DNA of 34,442 nt from Treponema sp. (GTDB lineage Bacteria > Spirochaetota > Spirochaetia > Treponematales > Treponemataceae): positions 1 through 34,442 of the forward strand of contig JAFZLJ010000153.1 of NCBI GenBank assembly GCA_017551545.1. Direction: 5' to 3'. The notes beneath the pieces were generated by a model. The model saw only the letters and a list, made by a program, of their open reading frames with translations. It did no database searches and was not told the origin of the DNA. Positions 23,589 to 31,619 of the stretch are shown here, in pieces (within the stretch, counting starts at the first letter, position 1; each line of letters starts with the position of its first letter). The position numbers were made by a program, and so were the translations under genes.

Positions 23589-24782
23589 ATGACTTATCTT
23601 GCAAAACTTGGTGAACTTACACTTAAAGGTTCTAATATTCAGGAATTCGAAAATCTCTTACGCCACAATGTTTCTAAATGCCTTGAAGGTACCGGCTGCC
23701 GTTCTATTTTGCGTGCAGGCCGTCTTTATATTGAATGTGAAGATGATAAGGCTACGGAACTTGGCCCTAAGATTGAGTTTATGCTTAATCATCTTATTGG
23801 AATTACAGGCTGGGCAAAATGTGAAGTTTGCGAAAAGGAGCTGCAGGCTATAAGCGATACTGCTTTTAAAGTTGCAAAGACTCAGACAGAAGCAGGTGCT
23901 AAAACTTTTAAAATTGATTCACGCCGTTCAGATAAGGGATTTCCTTTGAACTCATACCAGCTTAGTTGTGAGGTTGCCGGCCCTATAGAAAGTCTTATGA
24001 AAGTTGATGTTCATAAGCCTGATTGTGTTATTTATATAGAAGTTCGCGAAAAGGTTTTTGTGTATTGTGATAATAACAGCGGATGTCGAGGCCTTCCGGT
24101 TGGTTCAAGTGGCAAGGGATTGCTGCTTCTTTCTGGTGGATTGGATTCTCCGGTTGCAGGCTACAGAATGCTCCGCCGCGGTATGAAGATTGAATGCTGT
24201 TATTTCCACTCCTACCCTTACACTTCTGAAGAAGCAAAACAGAAGGTTGTTACACTTGGACAAAAGCTTGCTTATTACGGAATACAAACTTATTTGAATA
24301 TAATTCCTTTTACAGATGTTCAGATGCGTATAAAGGAAAAAGCACCTGAAGCCTGGTCTACTTTGATTTTGCGCGTGTGCATGATGAAGGTTGCAAATCT
24401 TTTAGCAAACCGCTGCAATGCAAAATGTATTATTACCGGAGAAAGCGTTGGACAGGTTGCAAGTCAGACTGTTGAAAATATGACAGTTACAGAGCACTTT
24501 TCTGAGTTCCCGATGATGCGTCCATGCTGCGGTTTGGACAAGGAAGAAATTATTAAAACTGCAGAAGAAATTGATACTTACGAAACTTCAATTTTACCAT
24601 ACGAAGACTGCTGCGTTTTGTTCAGTCCGCGCCACCCTGTTTTAAGAGGCAGAGTTGAAGATGCAGAAAAGATTTACGCAGAGCTTGAAGTTGATGATTT
24701 AATTAAAAAGGCTTACGAAGAAAGAGAAATAGTAAAACTTACATTTGGGGAAGAACCGGAGTGGAAATGTAAAAATGACTAA
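23589..24782 (+). CDS. thiI: tRNA 4-thiouridine synthase ThiI (no rhodanese domain)
   Basis: A 397-residue protein that inserts sulfur into tRNA U8 and, in some bacteria, feeds thiazole synthesis. It has an N-terminal ferredoxin-like/THUMP region (about 1-165, including TLKGSNIQEFENLL and VHKPDCVIYIEV), then the PP-loop ATPase domain with LLLLSGGLDSPVAGY (SGGLDS 182-187), TGESVGQVASQT and ILPYEDCCVLFSPRHP. It stops where E. coli ThiI continues into a rhodanese domain, so sulfur must be passed by another protein, as in Bacillus. The uracil-DNA glycosylase gene overlaps its end by 8 bp. Confidence 0.95.
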   Translation: MTYLAKLGELTLKGSNIQEFENLLRHNVSKCLEGTGCRSILRAGRLYIECEDDKATELGPKIEFMLNHLIGITGWAKCEVCEKELQAISDTAFKVAKTQTEAGAKTFKIDSRRSDKGFPLNSYQLSCEVAGPIESLMKVDVHKPDCVIYIEVREKVFVYCDNNSGCRGLPVGSSGKGLLLLSGGLDSPVAGYRMLRRGMKIECCYFHSYPYTSEEAKQKVVTLGQKLAYYGIQTYLNIIPFTDVQMRIKEKAPEAWSTLILRVCMMKVANLLANRCNAKCIITGESVGQVASQTVENMTVTEHFSEFPMMRPCCGLDKEEIIKTAEEIDTYETSILPYEDCCVLFSPRHPVLRGRVEDAEKIYAELEVDDLIKKAYEEREIVKLTFGEEPEWKCKND

Positions 24783-25608
24783 GGAAGAGAAAACTTTAAT
24801 ATACGATTTACTCAAAAAAGCAGATGCAAATATCAGCGGGTTTACAAGTGATGGTTTTAAAGGGGAAGTTGAATTTGTGGATGACGCTGTTGGGCATGAA
24901 CCAGCTGTGGTTCCTGACTCGACTGTGGTTCCTGACTCGACTGTGGTTCCTGAGGCTCTCGAAGGACCACAATCTGAACGCCCTTCGACAAGCTCAGGGC
25001 CCCCGGATAGTTCAGCAGCCACGGATAATTCAAGTAACACAAGTGCCCTCACCCTCACAGACCTATATGCAAAAATAACCCGCTGCACCAAGTGCCAGCT
25101 GGCACGAACACGCAACAACGTTGTTCCTGGTGAAGGCGTTGAAAATCCTGATGTGCTTGTAATTGGTGAAGGACCAGGTTATGACGAGGATATGTCCGGT
25201 AGACCATTTGTTGGCAAGGCAGGAGTTCTGCTCGATAAAATGCTTGCAGCAATTGAACTTGACCGTAACAAAAACTGCTACATTGCAAATATCGTAAAAT
25301 GCCGACCGCCTAATAACCGTGATCCAGAACCGGAAGAACAGTCAACCTGCTTTGCATTTTTGCAGGCAGAGCTTCATATTTTAAAACCTAAAATGATTTT
25401 GTGTATGGGCAGAATCGCTGGTCACAAAATGCTTGATACACAAGAATCATTAAACAAGCTGCGCGGTCAGATTTTTGATTACAATGGAATACCTCTTATG
25501 GTCACATATCATCCTAGTGCACTTTTACGCGATCAAAGTCTTAAGGCACCGGCCTGGCAGGATCTTAAAACCTTTAAGAAAAAGCTTGATGAAATTAGGA
25601 GCAAATGA
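24775..25608 (+). CDS. Uracil-DNA glycosylase, family 4 (Fe-S), with repeat-built linker
   Basis: A 277-residue base-excision repair enzyme. The catalytic part (about 93-277) has C104-x2-C107, VIGEGPGYDEDMSGRPFVGKAG (motif 1, usually GEAPG), KCRPP (C176), C192 and HPSALLRD, the complete 4Fe-4S and active-site pattern of family-4 enzymes. Ahead of it are a short helical N-terminus (TKEEKTLIYDLLKKADANISGF) and a low-complexity linker (about 40-92) encoded by palindromic repeats: VVPDSTVVPDSTVVPE is an 18-bp tandem repeat, ERPSTSSGPP a REP core. The ATG at 24775 overlaps thiI by 8 bp; priA follows with a 4-bp overlap. Confidence 0.93.
   Translation: MTKEEKTLIYDLLKKADANISGFTSDGFKGEVEFVDDAVGHEPAVVPDSTVVPDSTVVPEALEGPQSERPSTSSGPPDSSAATDNSSNTSALTLTDLYAKITRCTKCQLARTRNNVVPGEGVENPDVLVIGEGPGYDEDMSGRPFVGKAGVLLDKMLAAIELDRNKNCYIANIVKCRPPNNRDPEPEEQSTCFAFLQAELHILKPKMILCMGRIAGHKMLDTQESLNKLRGQIFDYNGIPLMVTYHPSALLRDQSLKAPAWQDLKTFKKKLDEIRSK
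24907..24970. repeat. 18-bp tandem repeat ending in a palindromic unit
   Basis: GTGGTTCCTGACTCGACT begins at 24907 and 24925, and the third copy at 24943 diverges into TGAGGCTCTCGAAGGACCAC. Positions 24943-24970 form a hairpin (GTGGTTCCTGAG against CTCGAAGGACCAC) of the same general design as the CCCTTCGACAAGCTCAGGG family. All lies in frame in the glycosylase linker. Confidence 0.8.
24981..24999. repeat. CCCTTCGACAAGCTCAGGG palindromic repeat in a coding region
   Basis: An exact CCCTTCGACAAGCTCAGGG, translated as PSTSSG in the glycosylase linker. The identical sequence in inverse orientation lies upstream of cdaA (31565-31583). Confidence 0.9.
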
Positions 25609-27593
25609 TTTATCTTGAAATTATCCTGAACCTTCCAATAAATCAGGGCTTTACTTATTCCTATACTCCTCCGCAAGACGAAAAACCTGAGCTTGTACCG
25701 ATGATTGGTAAGCGTGCCGAAATCATGTTCGGTAATAAAAAAACAGAAGGCTTTATTATTTCTATTTCAGATAAAATTCCTCCAACCTGCACAGTTGATG
25801 CTTCTAAAATAAAACCAATCAGACGAGTTATTGATAAAGAGCCGCTTTTTGGCGAAGAGCTTATAGAAATTGCAAATTGGATAAGCCGTTATTATTTGTG
25901 CACTCTTGGCGAAGCAGTTTTTTCTATGATTCCTTCAGGCAGACGCGAAACTGCAGCAGGAGGCTTTGGCTTTGAAGATGAAATTGCAAGTACGCCTAAG
26001 AATGAACTTTCGGATGAACAAAGAAAATGCGTAGAAGAAGTGCTTAGTTCTGGTAAAAAATATCATTACATCTACGGGCCGACTGGTACCGGTAAAACAG
26101 AAGTCTTTCTTTCACTTGCAGAACGCATGCTGCAGGATGGCAAGGGTGTAATTTATCTTGTTCCTGAAATCGGGCTAACCGGTCAGGTTGTTCAGGCTGT
26201 AACACAACGATTTGGAAAAACTGCTGCCGTACTTCATTCAGGACTTACACCTTCACAACGGCTTAAAGAATGGAACCGCATAATGCACAAGGAAGCACGA
26301 GTAATTGTTGGTGCACGTTCTGCTGTATTCGCGCCTGTTCCGGAACTTGGACTTATAATCATTGATGAAGAACATGACGGCTCATATAAATCAGGAAATA
26401 ATCCACGTTATCATGCACGCCAGGTTGCAATGCACCGCTGCTCTAATTTAAAAATCCCTCTTATTATGGGTAGCGCAACTCCAAGTGTAGAAGCCTGGTA
26501 TGGAATGAAACAGGGAACTATTGTACGCCACACTTTAACAAAACGACTTGCCGGTGGAGAGATGCCGCATATCTCATGTATAAACCTAAGGAACTATCGT
26601 ACAGAAGGTTCAATTTCTGAACCGCTTGAAAAACAGATTCACAGTGTTCTTGAACGAGGTCATCAGGTAATTTTGTTTTTGAACAGACGAGGCTTTACTC
26701 ATTTTTTCAGCTGCAATCAATGCGGCTACGAACTTGTATGTAAAAACTGTTCCGTTCCACTAACCTACCATAAAACAGAAAACAGATTAAAATGTCATTA
26801 CTGCGGCTGGTCAATTACTCCGCCTCAAAGCTGTCCTCAGTGCGGCTCTGTAGATATTGGATCAAGCGGTTTTGGTACTGAATACATAGAAGCAGAAACA
26901 AAAGCAAAGTTTCCTAATGCAAAGATTGTGCGACTTGATACTGATGTACTTAAAAACAAGGAACAGCTTCTTACAACTCTGGAAGATTTTAAAAACGGCA
27001 AATACGACATAATGCTTGGAACTCAGATGGTTGCAAAAGGCCTGAATTTCCCGAAGCTTGAACTTGTTGGAGTTATACTTGCAGATGCAGGCCTTCATAT
27101 GCCGGACTTCCGTGCCGGAGAAAGAACCTTCTCGTTAATTACTCAGGTAGCCGGTCGTGCAGGAAGATATTTTAAAGACGGAAAAGTAGTTGTTCAAACT
27201 TACAGTCCTGAACTCCAGCCGGTAAAATATGCCTGCCATAATATGATAGAAGATTTTTATAACTACGAGCTTGAGCAGCGTCAGTTTATGGAGTTCCCGC
27301 CGTTTTCACGCCTGTTGCGGCTTGTATTCCGCAGTTTCAACAAAAATGAAGCAGAAGCAACAGCAGCAGATGCAGTTCGTATTTTGCAGGAAAAGAAAGT
27401 TCGCGGGGTTGAAGTAATAGGCCCGGCAGAATGCCCGATTGAAAAAATAAACTCATCGTGGCGCTATCAGATTCTCTTAAAATCAAGTTCAGTAGTCCCG
27501 CTGCAGGCAATGGCACGTAGTCTTTTACAGGACTACACCCACAGCCAGAATGTATATATAGAATATGATGTTGACCCGGTGAGTCTTTTGTAA
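25605..27593 (+). CDS. priA: Primosomal protein N' (replication restart helicase PriA)
   Basis: A 662-residue superfamily-2 DNA helicase that restarts collapsed forks. The N-terminal 3'-DNA-binding domain (about 1-120) is followed by Walker A YGPTGTGKTEVF (about 157-168), the DEEH box (LIIIDEEHDGSYK), GSATPS, then the zinc-binding insert with four CxxC pairs (CNQCGYELVCKNC ... CHYCGWSITPPQSCPQCGS), and LGTQMVAKGLNFP and QVAGRAGR in the second RecA lobe. It is somewhat shorter than E. coli PriA (732) but complete. The ATG overlaps the glycosylase stop (ATGA). Confidence 0.97.
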   Translation: MIYLEIILNLPINQGFTYSYTPPQDEKPELVPMIGKRAEIMFGNKKTEGFIISISDKIPPTCTVDASKIKPIRRVIDKEPLFGEELIEIANWISRYYLCTLGEAVFSMIPSGRRETAAGGFGFEDEIASTPKNELSDEQRKCVEEVLSSGKKYHYIYGPTGTGKTEVFLSLAERMLQDGKGVIYLVPEIGLTGQVVQAVTQRFGKTAAVLHSGLTPSQRLKEWNRIMHKEARVIVGARSAVFAPVPELGLIIIDEEHDGSYKSGNNPRYHARQVAMHRCSNLKIPLIMGSATPSVEAWYGMKQGTIVRHTLTKRLAGGEMPHISCINLRNYRTEGSISEPLEKQIHSVLERGHQVILFLNRRGFTHFFSCNQCGYELVCKNCSVPLTYHKTENRLKCHYCGWSITPPQSCPQCGSVDIGSSGFGTEYIEAETKAKFPNAKIVRLDTDVLKNKEQLLTTLEDFKNGKYDIMLGTQMVAKGLNFPKLELVGVILADAGLHMPDFRAGERTFSLITQVAGRAGRYFKDGKVVVQTYSPELQPVKYACHNMIEDFYNYELEQRQFMEFPPFSRLLRLVFRSFNKNEAEATAADAVRILQEKKVRGVEVIGPAECPIEKINSSWRYQILLKSSSVVPLQAMARSLLQDYTHSQNVYIEYDVDPVSLL

Positions 27594-27598
27594 CACCA

Positions 27599-27689
27599 CC
27601 GTCATTGCGAGCGAAGCGTGGCAATCCAGTTACATATATGCATTTTGATATGTGGATTGCTACGTCGCTTCGCTCCTCGCAATGACGGG
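27599..27689. repeat. CGTCATTGCGAG-type inverted repeat between priA and truA
   Basis: The left arm from 27599 (CCGTCATTGCGAGCGAAGCG ... GGCAATCC) and the right arm to 27689 (GGATTGC ... CGCTTCGCTCCTCGCAATGACGG) are reverse complements with small differences around a ~25-base AT-rich centre. I know this sequence type as a repeat shared by many unrelated bacterial phyla. It fills the 98-bp gap between convergent genes, ends 2 bases before the truA stop and could act as the transcriptional barrier there. Confidence 0.88.
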
Positions 27690-27691
27690 GT

Positions 27692-28486
27692 TTATATGTG
27701 TCTGCGTACACCATCAAATTTTATTTTATACAAAAACAGGCCTGTTGGTGGTGCTGTTACACCCGCTTTTGTACGATCTTTAGAATCCAGAATCTTTTTC
27801 ATAGAATCATCAGGTGCACCAGTTTTATCAAGATTAATCAAAGTTCCGGTAAGGGTTCTGACCATCTTCCACAAAAACGCATTTGCTTCAATTTCAAAAA
27901 CAAGCAGTTCCTGTCCCCAGATATATTTCTGCATAAAAAAACGTGCGCCGTCGATGTAACGGTTTGTAGACACACTATCATCCCCGCTTGCAGCAAAAGA
28001 TGCACAGTCAATTTCACCTTTTAAACATTCACAGTATTTATTAAGCCGTTCCATATCAGGTTCATAATTCGGAACAAACCACGAATACCTTGCATTATTT
28101 GCAGGAACAGATTCCCCAAGGCTTATAAAATATCTGTACATTCTGCTTGTTGCAGATTTTCTTGCATTAAAATCTTCCGGCACTTCACATGACTCAAGAA
28201 TGCGGACATCATCCGGCAAGAACGCATTCAATGCACGAACAAAGTTTTCTGCAGGAATAGAATCAATTGGTGTATAAAAGTTTGCTGCCTGACCAAGTGC
28301 ATGAACTCCACTGTCTGTGCGGCCTGAGCCATATAGAGTAATTTTTTCTTTGTGTAATTTTTCGAGTGCTTTTTCTACTTCGCCCTGAACAGTTCTGTTT
28401 GCTTCACCGCCGTCTTTATCGTCCTGACGCTGCCAGCCGCAGAAATCTGTTCCGTCGTAAGAAATTGTTAAAAGAATATTACGCAT
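27692..28486 (-). CDS. truA: tRNA pseudouridine(38-40) synthase TruA
   Basis: A 264-residue enzyme that isomerises uridines 38-40 in the tRNA anticodon arm. It opens LLTISYDGTDFCGWQRQ, typical of TruA, and has the catalytic D58 in GSGRTDSGVHALGQ, AAGDDS..-like FAASGDDSVSTNRYI, and the C-terminal FLWKMVRTLTGTLI and AGVTAPPTGLFLYKI. Length is normal. The ATG overlaps the upstream DUF2225 stop by one base (TAATG), and it is the last gene of the dxs-cdaA string. Its stop codon lies right beside the palindromic repeat. Confidence 0.96.
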   Translation of the reverse strand: MRNILLTISYDGTDFCGWQRQDDKDGGEANRTVQGEVEKALEKLHKEKITLYGSGRTDSGVHALGQAANFYTPIDSIPAENFVRALNAFLPDDVRILESCEVPEDFNARKSATSRMYRYFISLGESVPANNARYSWFVPNYEPDMERLNKYCECLKGEIDCASFAASGDDSVSTNRYIDGARFFMQKYIWGQELLVFEIEANAFLWKMVRTLTGTLINLDKTGAPDDSMKKILDSKDRTKAGVTAPPTGLFLYKIKFDGVRRHI

Positions 28487-29376
28487 TACAAATCATCATC
28501 TTTGAGCTCTTTTGTAAGGTTATCGTAAAGATTCCTTGCATGCTCAAGCAGAGGTCCAGGTTTATTTTTAGAAGATTTACCAAGACCAAAAATTCGCGCA
28601 ATTGCAGTTTTAGATTCGCTCAGCTTTTTAAGACGAAGCTGAATATCATCATGCTGACCGTATTTAAATTCAAGAAGTCCACTCAAATAAACAACGCCGT
28701 CCCAGCCATAGTTTTTATCCATATCGGGACCAAAGTTATTTAAGGTAGAACATTTTTCTGTACGTTCCTGCTCGTTCACCAATGCCTGCTGGTAAAAGAA
28801 TAAAGCCTTGCGGTAGAAAACCTGAGACACATAATCATAATTGTGATCTGTACAGGCATCATCAATTTCTTTTGTAAGCCATGCAAGACGAAGCGAAATG
28901 ATTGCCTTTTTCAAAGTTGGAAGCATATCGGCATCGCAAAGATCATAAGTCTGTAAAGCCATATAATACATTGCAGCGCCATCATAAATTGAACGTTCTT
29001 TTTTAAGATTAAAATATGGGAATATAGTTTCTGTTGCTTTTTTACGCTTTTCGTAGTTGTCGTAAATTCTGTCTGCAACATCCTGATTTTTTATAGTTGT
29101 AAAATCGCTCCACAAAAAAGCTGTATAACAGTTCGGGCAGCAGCCTACTTCATAAATAAGCGGATATACCTTTCCGTATTTTGCAGAAGGAATATAATCA
29201 CGATGAAGCTCATCACTAAGATTACCTGCGTTCATACGTCCGTTACCGCTTCTCATAATTTCACGGTCAAATGCTTTTTTGCAGACAGGACAATTACACT
29301 TATCTTTTGACCAATACGAGATTGAAGCTTTTTTTTCGGGAACAGCAGATTTACTCTTTGATGATGAATAGGCCAT
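28486..29376 (-). CDS. DUF2225 zinc-ribbon protein
   Basis: A 296-residue cytoplasmic protein. A Ser/Lys-rich N-terminus leads to a CPVC (residues about 34-37) and, ~45 residues later, CCPNC (about 79-83), likely one zinc site. The layout CPVCxxxF ... RDYIPSAKYGKVYPLIYEVGCCPNCYTAFLWSDF is the DUF2225 hallmark. The rest is helical and TPR-like (YYMALQTYDLCDADM, YRKALFFYQQAL). The function of the family is unknown. Start: AGAGGTG seven bases before the ATG. It sits between acpS (31-bp gap) and truA (1-bp overlap). Confidence 0.87.
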   Translation of the reverse strand: MAYSSSKSKSAVPEKKASISYWSKDKCNCPVCKKAFDREIMRSGNGRMNAGNLSDELHRDYIPSAKYGKVYPLIYEVGCCPNCYTAFLWSDFTTIKNQDVADRIYDNYEKRKKATETIFPYFNLKKERSIYDGAAMYYMALQTYDLCDADMLPTLKKAIISLRLAWLTKEIDDACTDHNYDYVSQVFYRKALFFYQQALVNEQERTEKCSTLNNFGPDMDKNYGWDGVVYLSGLLEFKYGQHDDIQLRLKKLSESKTAIARIFGLGKSSKNKPGPLLEHARNLYDNLTKELKDDDL

Positions 29377-29407
29377 AAAACACCTCTACTTTATTTTTAC
29401 ACAATTT

Positions 29408-29782
29408 TTATTTTTTTTCTATAATTACTACGGCAATTGCATTATTTCTTTCATGACTTAACGAAACATGAAGAATACAATCCCCGAAGGTCTTCTTTAA
29501 AATCTGTTCTGCAGATCCTTGCACTTTTAAAACAGGCTTTCCGTTCGGCTCGCTTTTTATATAAACATCACAAAGATTAAAGCCTGTAATGCCGGTACCC
29601 AGTGCTTTACCAAAGGCTTCTTTTGCGGCAAAACGCGCAGCATAATGTTCCTTTTGAAAAGCAATATTCGGATTATTACATTTTTCTTCTTTATTGAAAA
29701 ATCTGTCGATCATTTCCGGTTTTTCAATCCACTTAAGAAATCGTTCAACAGTTGTCATGTCTACACCCAATCCGCAAATCAT
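29408..29782 (-). CDS. acpS: Holo-[acyl-carrier-protein] synthase
   Basis: A 124-residue phosphopantetheinyl transferase that activates acyl carrier protein with CoA. It has the magnesium ligands D8 in GLGVDMTTVERF and E55 in RFAAKEAFGKALGTG, plus LSHERNNAIAVV near the end. Length and start are typical. The ATG overlaps the ybbR stop by 4 bp (ATGA), so its translation is tied to the c-di-AMP genes. Confidence 0.96.
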   Translation of the reverse strand: MICGLGVDMTTVERFLKWIEKPEMIDRFFNKEEKCNNPNIAFQKEHYAARFAAKEAFGKALGTGITGFNLCDVYIKSEPNGKPVLKVQGSAEQILKKTFGDCILHVSLSHERNNAIAVVIIEKK

Positions 29783-30762
29783 TCGCTTATCCCCACACCT
29801 TCATTATTTTCTTCATTATCCAAATGTTCAACAACATTTATATGAATAGTTTCTTCCGGAGTTGAAATCAAAGTAAAATATCCCGGAATATTATAAACTA
29901 CAGGAACATCATATTCGCCAGGTTCTGTAATATGTGCCAGATCAATTGTTATAAATCGTTTACCAGGAGTATATTCTTCGAGCACAGGCATTGAACCTTC
30001 AAGGATTACCCACATTTCAGGTATTTCATCTTTAATATAAAGCTTATCATTTAACGAAAGAACAGTTACCGGAATATTTTCAATTGTTCTTTCCATCTGT
30101 TTAGGCTCTACCATAAGAGTAACTTTAAAAGGTCCGGTTTCTTTTACAGATAATAATTTATTTATAGATTTATATTCAGTTTCAAATACCGATTTTTGTG
30201 TAAGTCCTGTAACATCAATTTTGTCGAGGTAAACTTTCTTTGTATTTTCAATAACAGATTCAGGTCCTGTAACTTCTACAAAAGCCGGCTCTATTGAAAT
30301 GTCTGTAATTTCATATCCGTGTTCAGGCTCACCTACTATAGAAGCTTCAAGCGGAATATATTTCAAATCTTTTGTTTCAACTTTGATTTTTATATATTCA
30401 GGCTTTACCTTAATTTCAAAAGGATCAAAAGCCATAATCTCATCTGCAATATTTACTTTTACCGGAAGATTATATTCACCGTTTTTAGAAATATTATTTA
30501 AGTTAACATAAGCATTAAGCTGGTTTGAATGAACGGAACTTATTTCTTCTGTATTAGCGCGTACAACTACAGTTACAGTCGAAGTATAATCCCCAGTATG
30601 CTGAACAAGACCTTCTTCAACTATTGTAAGCGGAATTACGAATGAACGTTTTTCTGTTAATGAAGCCTGATGGAATAAATACAGCGCAATTGCAAGAATG
30701 AGACAACAAACTTTTACAGGCCAGTTAAAGAGGATTTTCTCAAAGAATCGGTTTGCTTTCAT
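29779..30762 (-). CDS. YbbR-domain protein (CdaR-like regulator of the diadenylate cyclase)
   Basis: A 327-residue protein with a cytoplasmic start (MKANRFFEKILFNW), one TM (about 15-32) and an extracytoplasmic part made of YbbR repeats (for example RSFVIPLTIVEEGL ... VVVRANTEEISSVHSNQLNAYVNL and FVEVTGPESVIENTKKVYLDKIDVTGL). In Firmicutes the homologue CdaR binds CdaA and modulates c-di-AMP synthesis. The gene overlaps cdaA by 23 bp, as in that system. The acidic tail is short. Confidence 0.9.
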   Translation of the reverse strand: MKANRFFEKILFNWPVKVCCLILAIALYLFHQASLTEKRSFVIPLTIVEEGLVQHTGDYTSTVTVVVRANTEEISSVHSNQLNAYVNLNNISKNGEYNLPVKVNIADEIMAFDPFEIKVKPEYIKIKVETKDLKYIPLEASIVGEPEHGYEITDISIEPAFVEVTGPESVIENTKKVYLDKIDVTGLTQKSVFETEYKSINKLLSVKETGPFKVTLMVEPKQMERTIENIPVTVLSLNDKLYIKDEIPEMWVILEGSMPVLEEYTPGKRFITIDLAHITEPGEYDVPVVYNIPGYFTLISTPEETIHINVVEHLDNEENNEGVGISE

Positions 30763-31555
30763 CTATTGTATCCTCTATGTTTTTGGCTTCGGGTGGTAAT
30801 TCAAGAAGTTTTTCAAGAATCTTTGTAAGTTCGTTCATATCTAAGTCGTAATTTAATTTTGAATCATAAGCAAGACTGATTGCTCCTGTTTCTTCTGAAA
30901 CAACAAGAACAACAGCATCAGATGCTTCTGAAAGTCCAAGGGCAGCACGGTGTCGTGTACCAAATGTCTTTTTAATATTGTAGTCTTCACTAAGTGGAAG
31001 GAAACAGCCTGCAGCTAAAAGTTTTCCGCCTTGAATAAAGCAGGCACCATCATGAAGCGGAGTGTCTTTTCCAAAAATTGTAACAAGCAAACTTGAAGAA
31101 AGGTCTGCATTTAATTTAGTTCCCGACTGCATGTAATTTTCAAGCTTTGTATGTCTTAGGAAAACTGCAAGCATACCGCGTCGTTCTTTAGAAAGCATTT
31201 CGGCTGCAGTAAGAACAGCATCTACATATGTATGCTTTGAACGCGAACCAAATGCGAACCATCGGCTTTGACCAATTTTCAAAAAGATTTTTCTGATTTC
31301 TGGCTGGAAGATAACTGCAAATGCAATAACAAGTCCAGGAGCCAAAATGCGAAGAATCCATAAAATAGTATTAAGTTTTAAAAGTTCTGCAACACCGTAT
31401 GCTAAAAAAACAATAACTGCTGATTTTAATAATTGTAAACTATTTGATTTTGTAACAAAGTCATATGCCTTATATAGTATAAAAGTTAGAGCGGCAATAT
31501 CGAGAATCGGGCGGATAAAATCATAAATGTATAATAGTTTATTAAATATTTCCAT
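30740..31555 (-). CDS. cdaA: Membrane diadenylate cyclase CdaA (DacA)
   Basis: A 271-residue enzyme that makes cyclic di-AMP from ATP. Three TMs lie at about residues 14-30, 42-58 and 62-82, then the DAC domain with PLHDGACFIQ (DGA 169-171) and FGTRHRAALGLSE (RHR 201-203), both catalytic motifs intact. The downstream ybbR (cdaR) gene completes the CdaA-CdaR pair. Its leader is predicted to consist almost wholly of a palindromic repeat that also provides the GGGA ribosome site. Confidence 0.96.
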   Translation of the reverse strand: MEIFNKLLYIYDFIRPILDIAALTFILYKAYDFVTKSNSLQLLKSAVIVFLAYGVAELLKLNTILWILRILAPGLVIAFAVIFQPEIRKIFLKIGQSRWFAFGSRSKHTYVDAVLTAAEMLSKERRGMLAVFLRHTKLENYMQSGTKLNADLSSSLLVTIFGKDTPLHDGACFIQGGKLLAAGCFLPLSEDYNIKKTFGTRHRAALGLSEASDAVVLVVSEETGAISLAYDSKLNYDLDMNELTKILEKLLELPPEAKNIEDTIDESKPIL

Positions 31556-31564
31556 ATCTGCGGT

Positions 31565-31583
31565 CCCTGAGCTTGTCGAAGGG
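31565..31583. repeat. CCCTTCGACAAGCTCAGGG repeat in the cdaA leader
   Basis: CCCTGAGCTTGTCGAAGGG on the plus strand; on the minus (coding) strand it folds CCCTTCGA...CTCAGGG nine bases before the cdaA ATG. Its GGGA would serve as the Shine-Dalgarno, so pairing of the stem would hide it. Confidence 0.85.
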
Positions 31584-31590
31584 ATACTTT

Positions 31591-31619
31591 ATTATAACAC
31601 ACTATTATAAAAATTTCAT
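31591..31619 (-). promoter_or_regulatory. Putative internal promoter of cdaA
   Basis: On the minus strand ATGAAA (31619-31614), 17 bp, TATAAT (31596-31591). It overlaps the last codons of folP. The predicted start is at about 31584, the first base of the palindromic repeat. Confidence 0.5.

Noticed and set aside
24907..24970. Could the 18-bp repeats be a small CRISPR array?
   Set aside because: Copies are directly adjacent with no spacers and are in frame within a coding region; no cas genes nearby.
24699..25118. Minus-strand frame opposite the glycosylase linker.
   Set aside because: It exists only because the palindromic repeats are open in several frames; composition is repeat-derived.
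30299..30511. Plus-strand frame opposite ybbR.
   Set aside because: Antisense shadow of a confident gene, without start signals.
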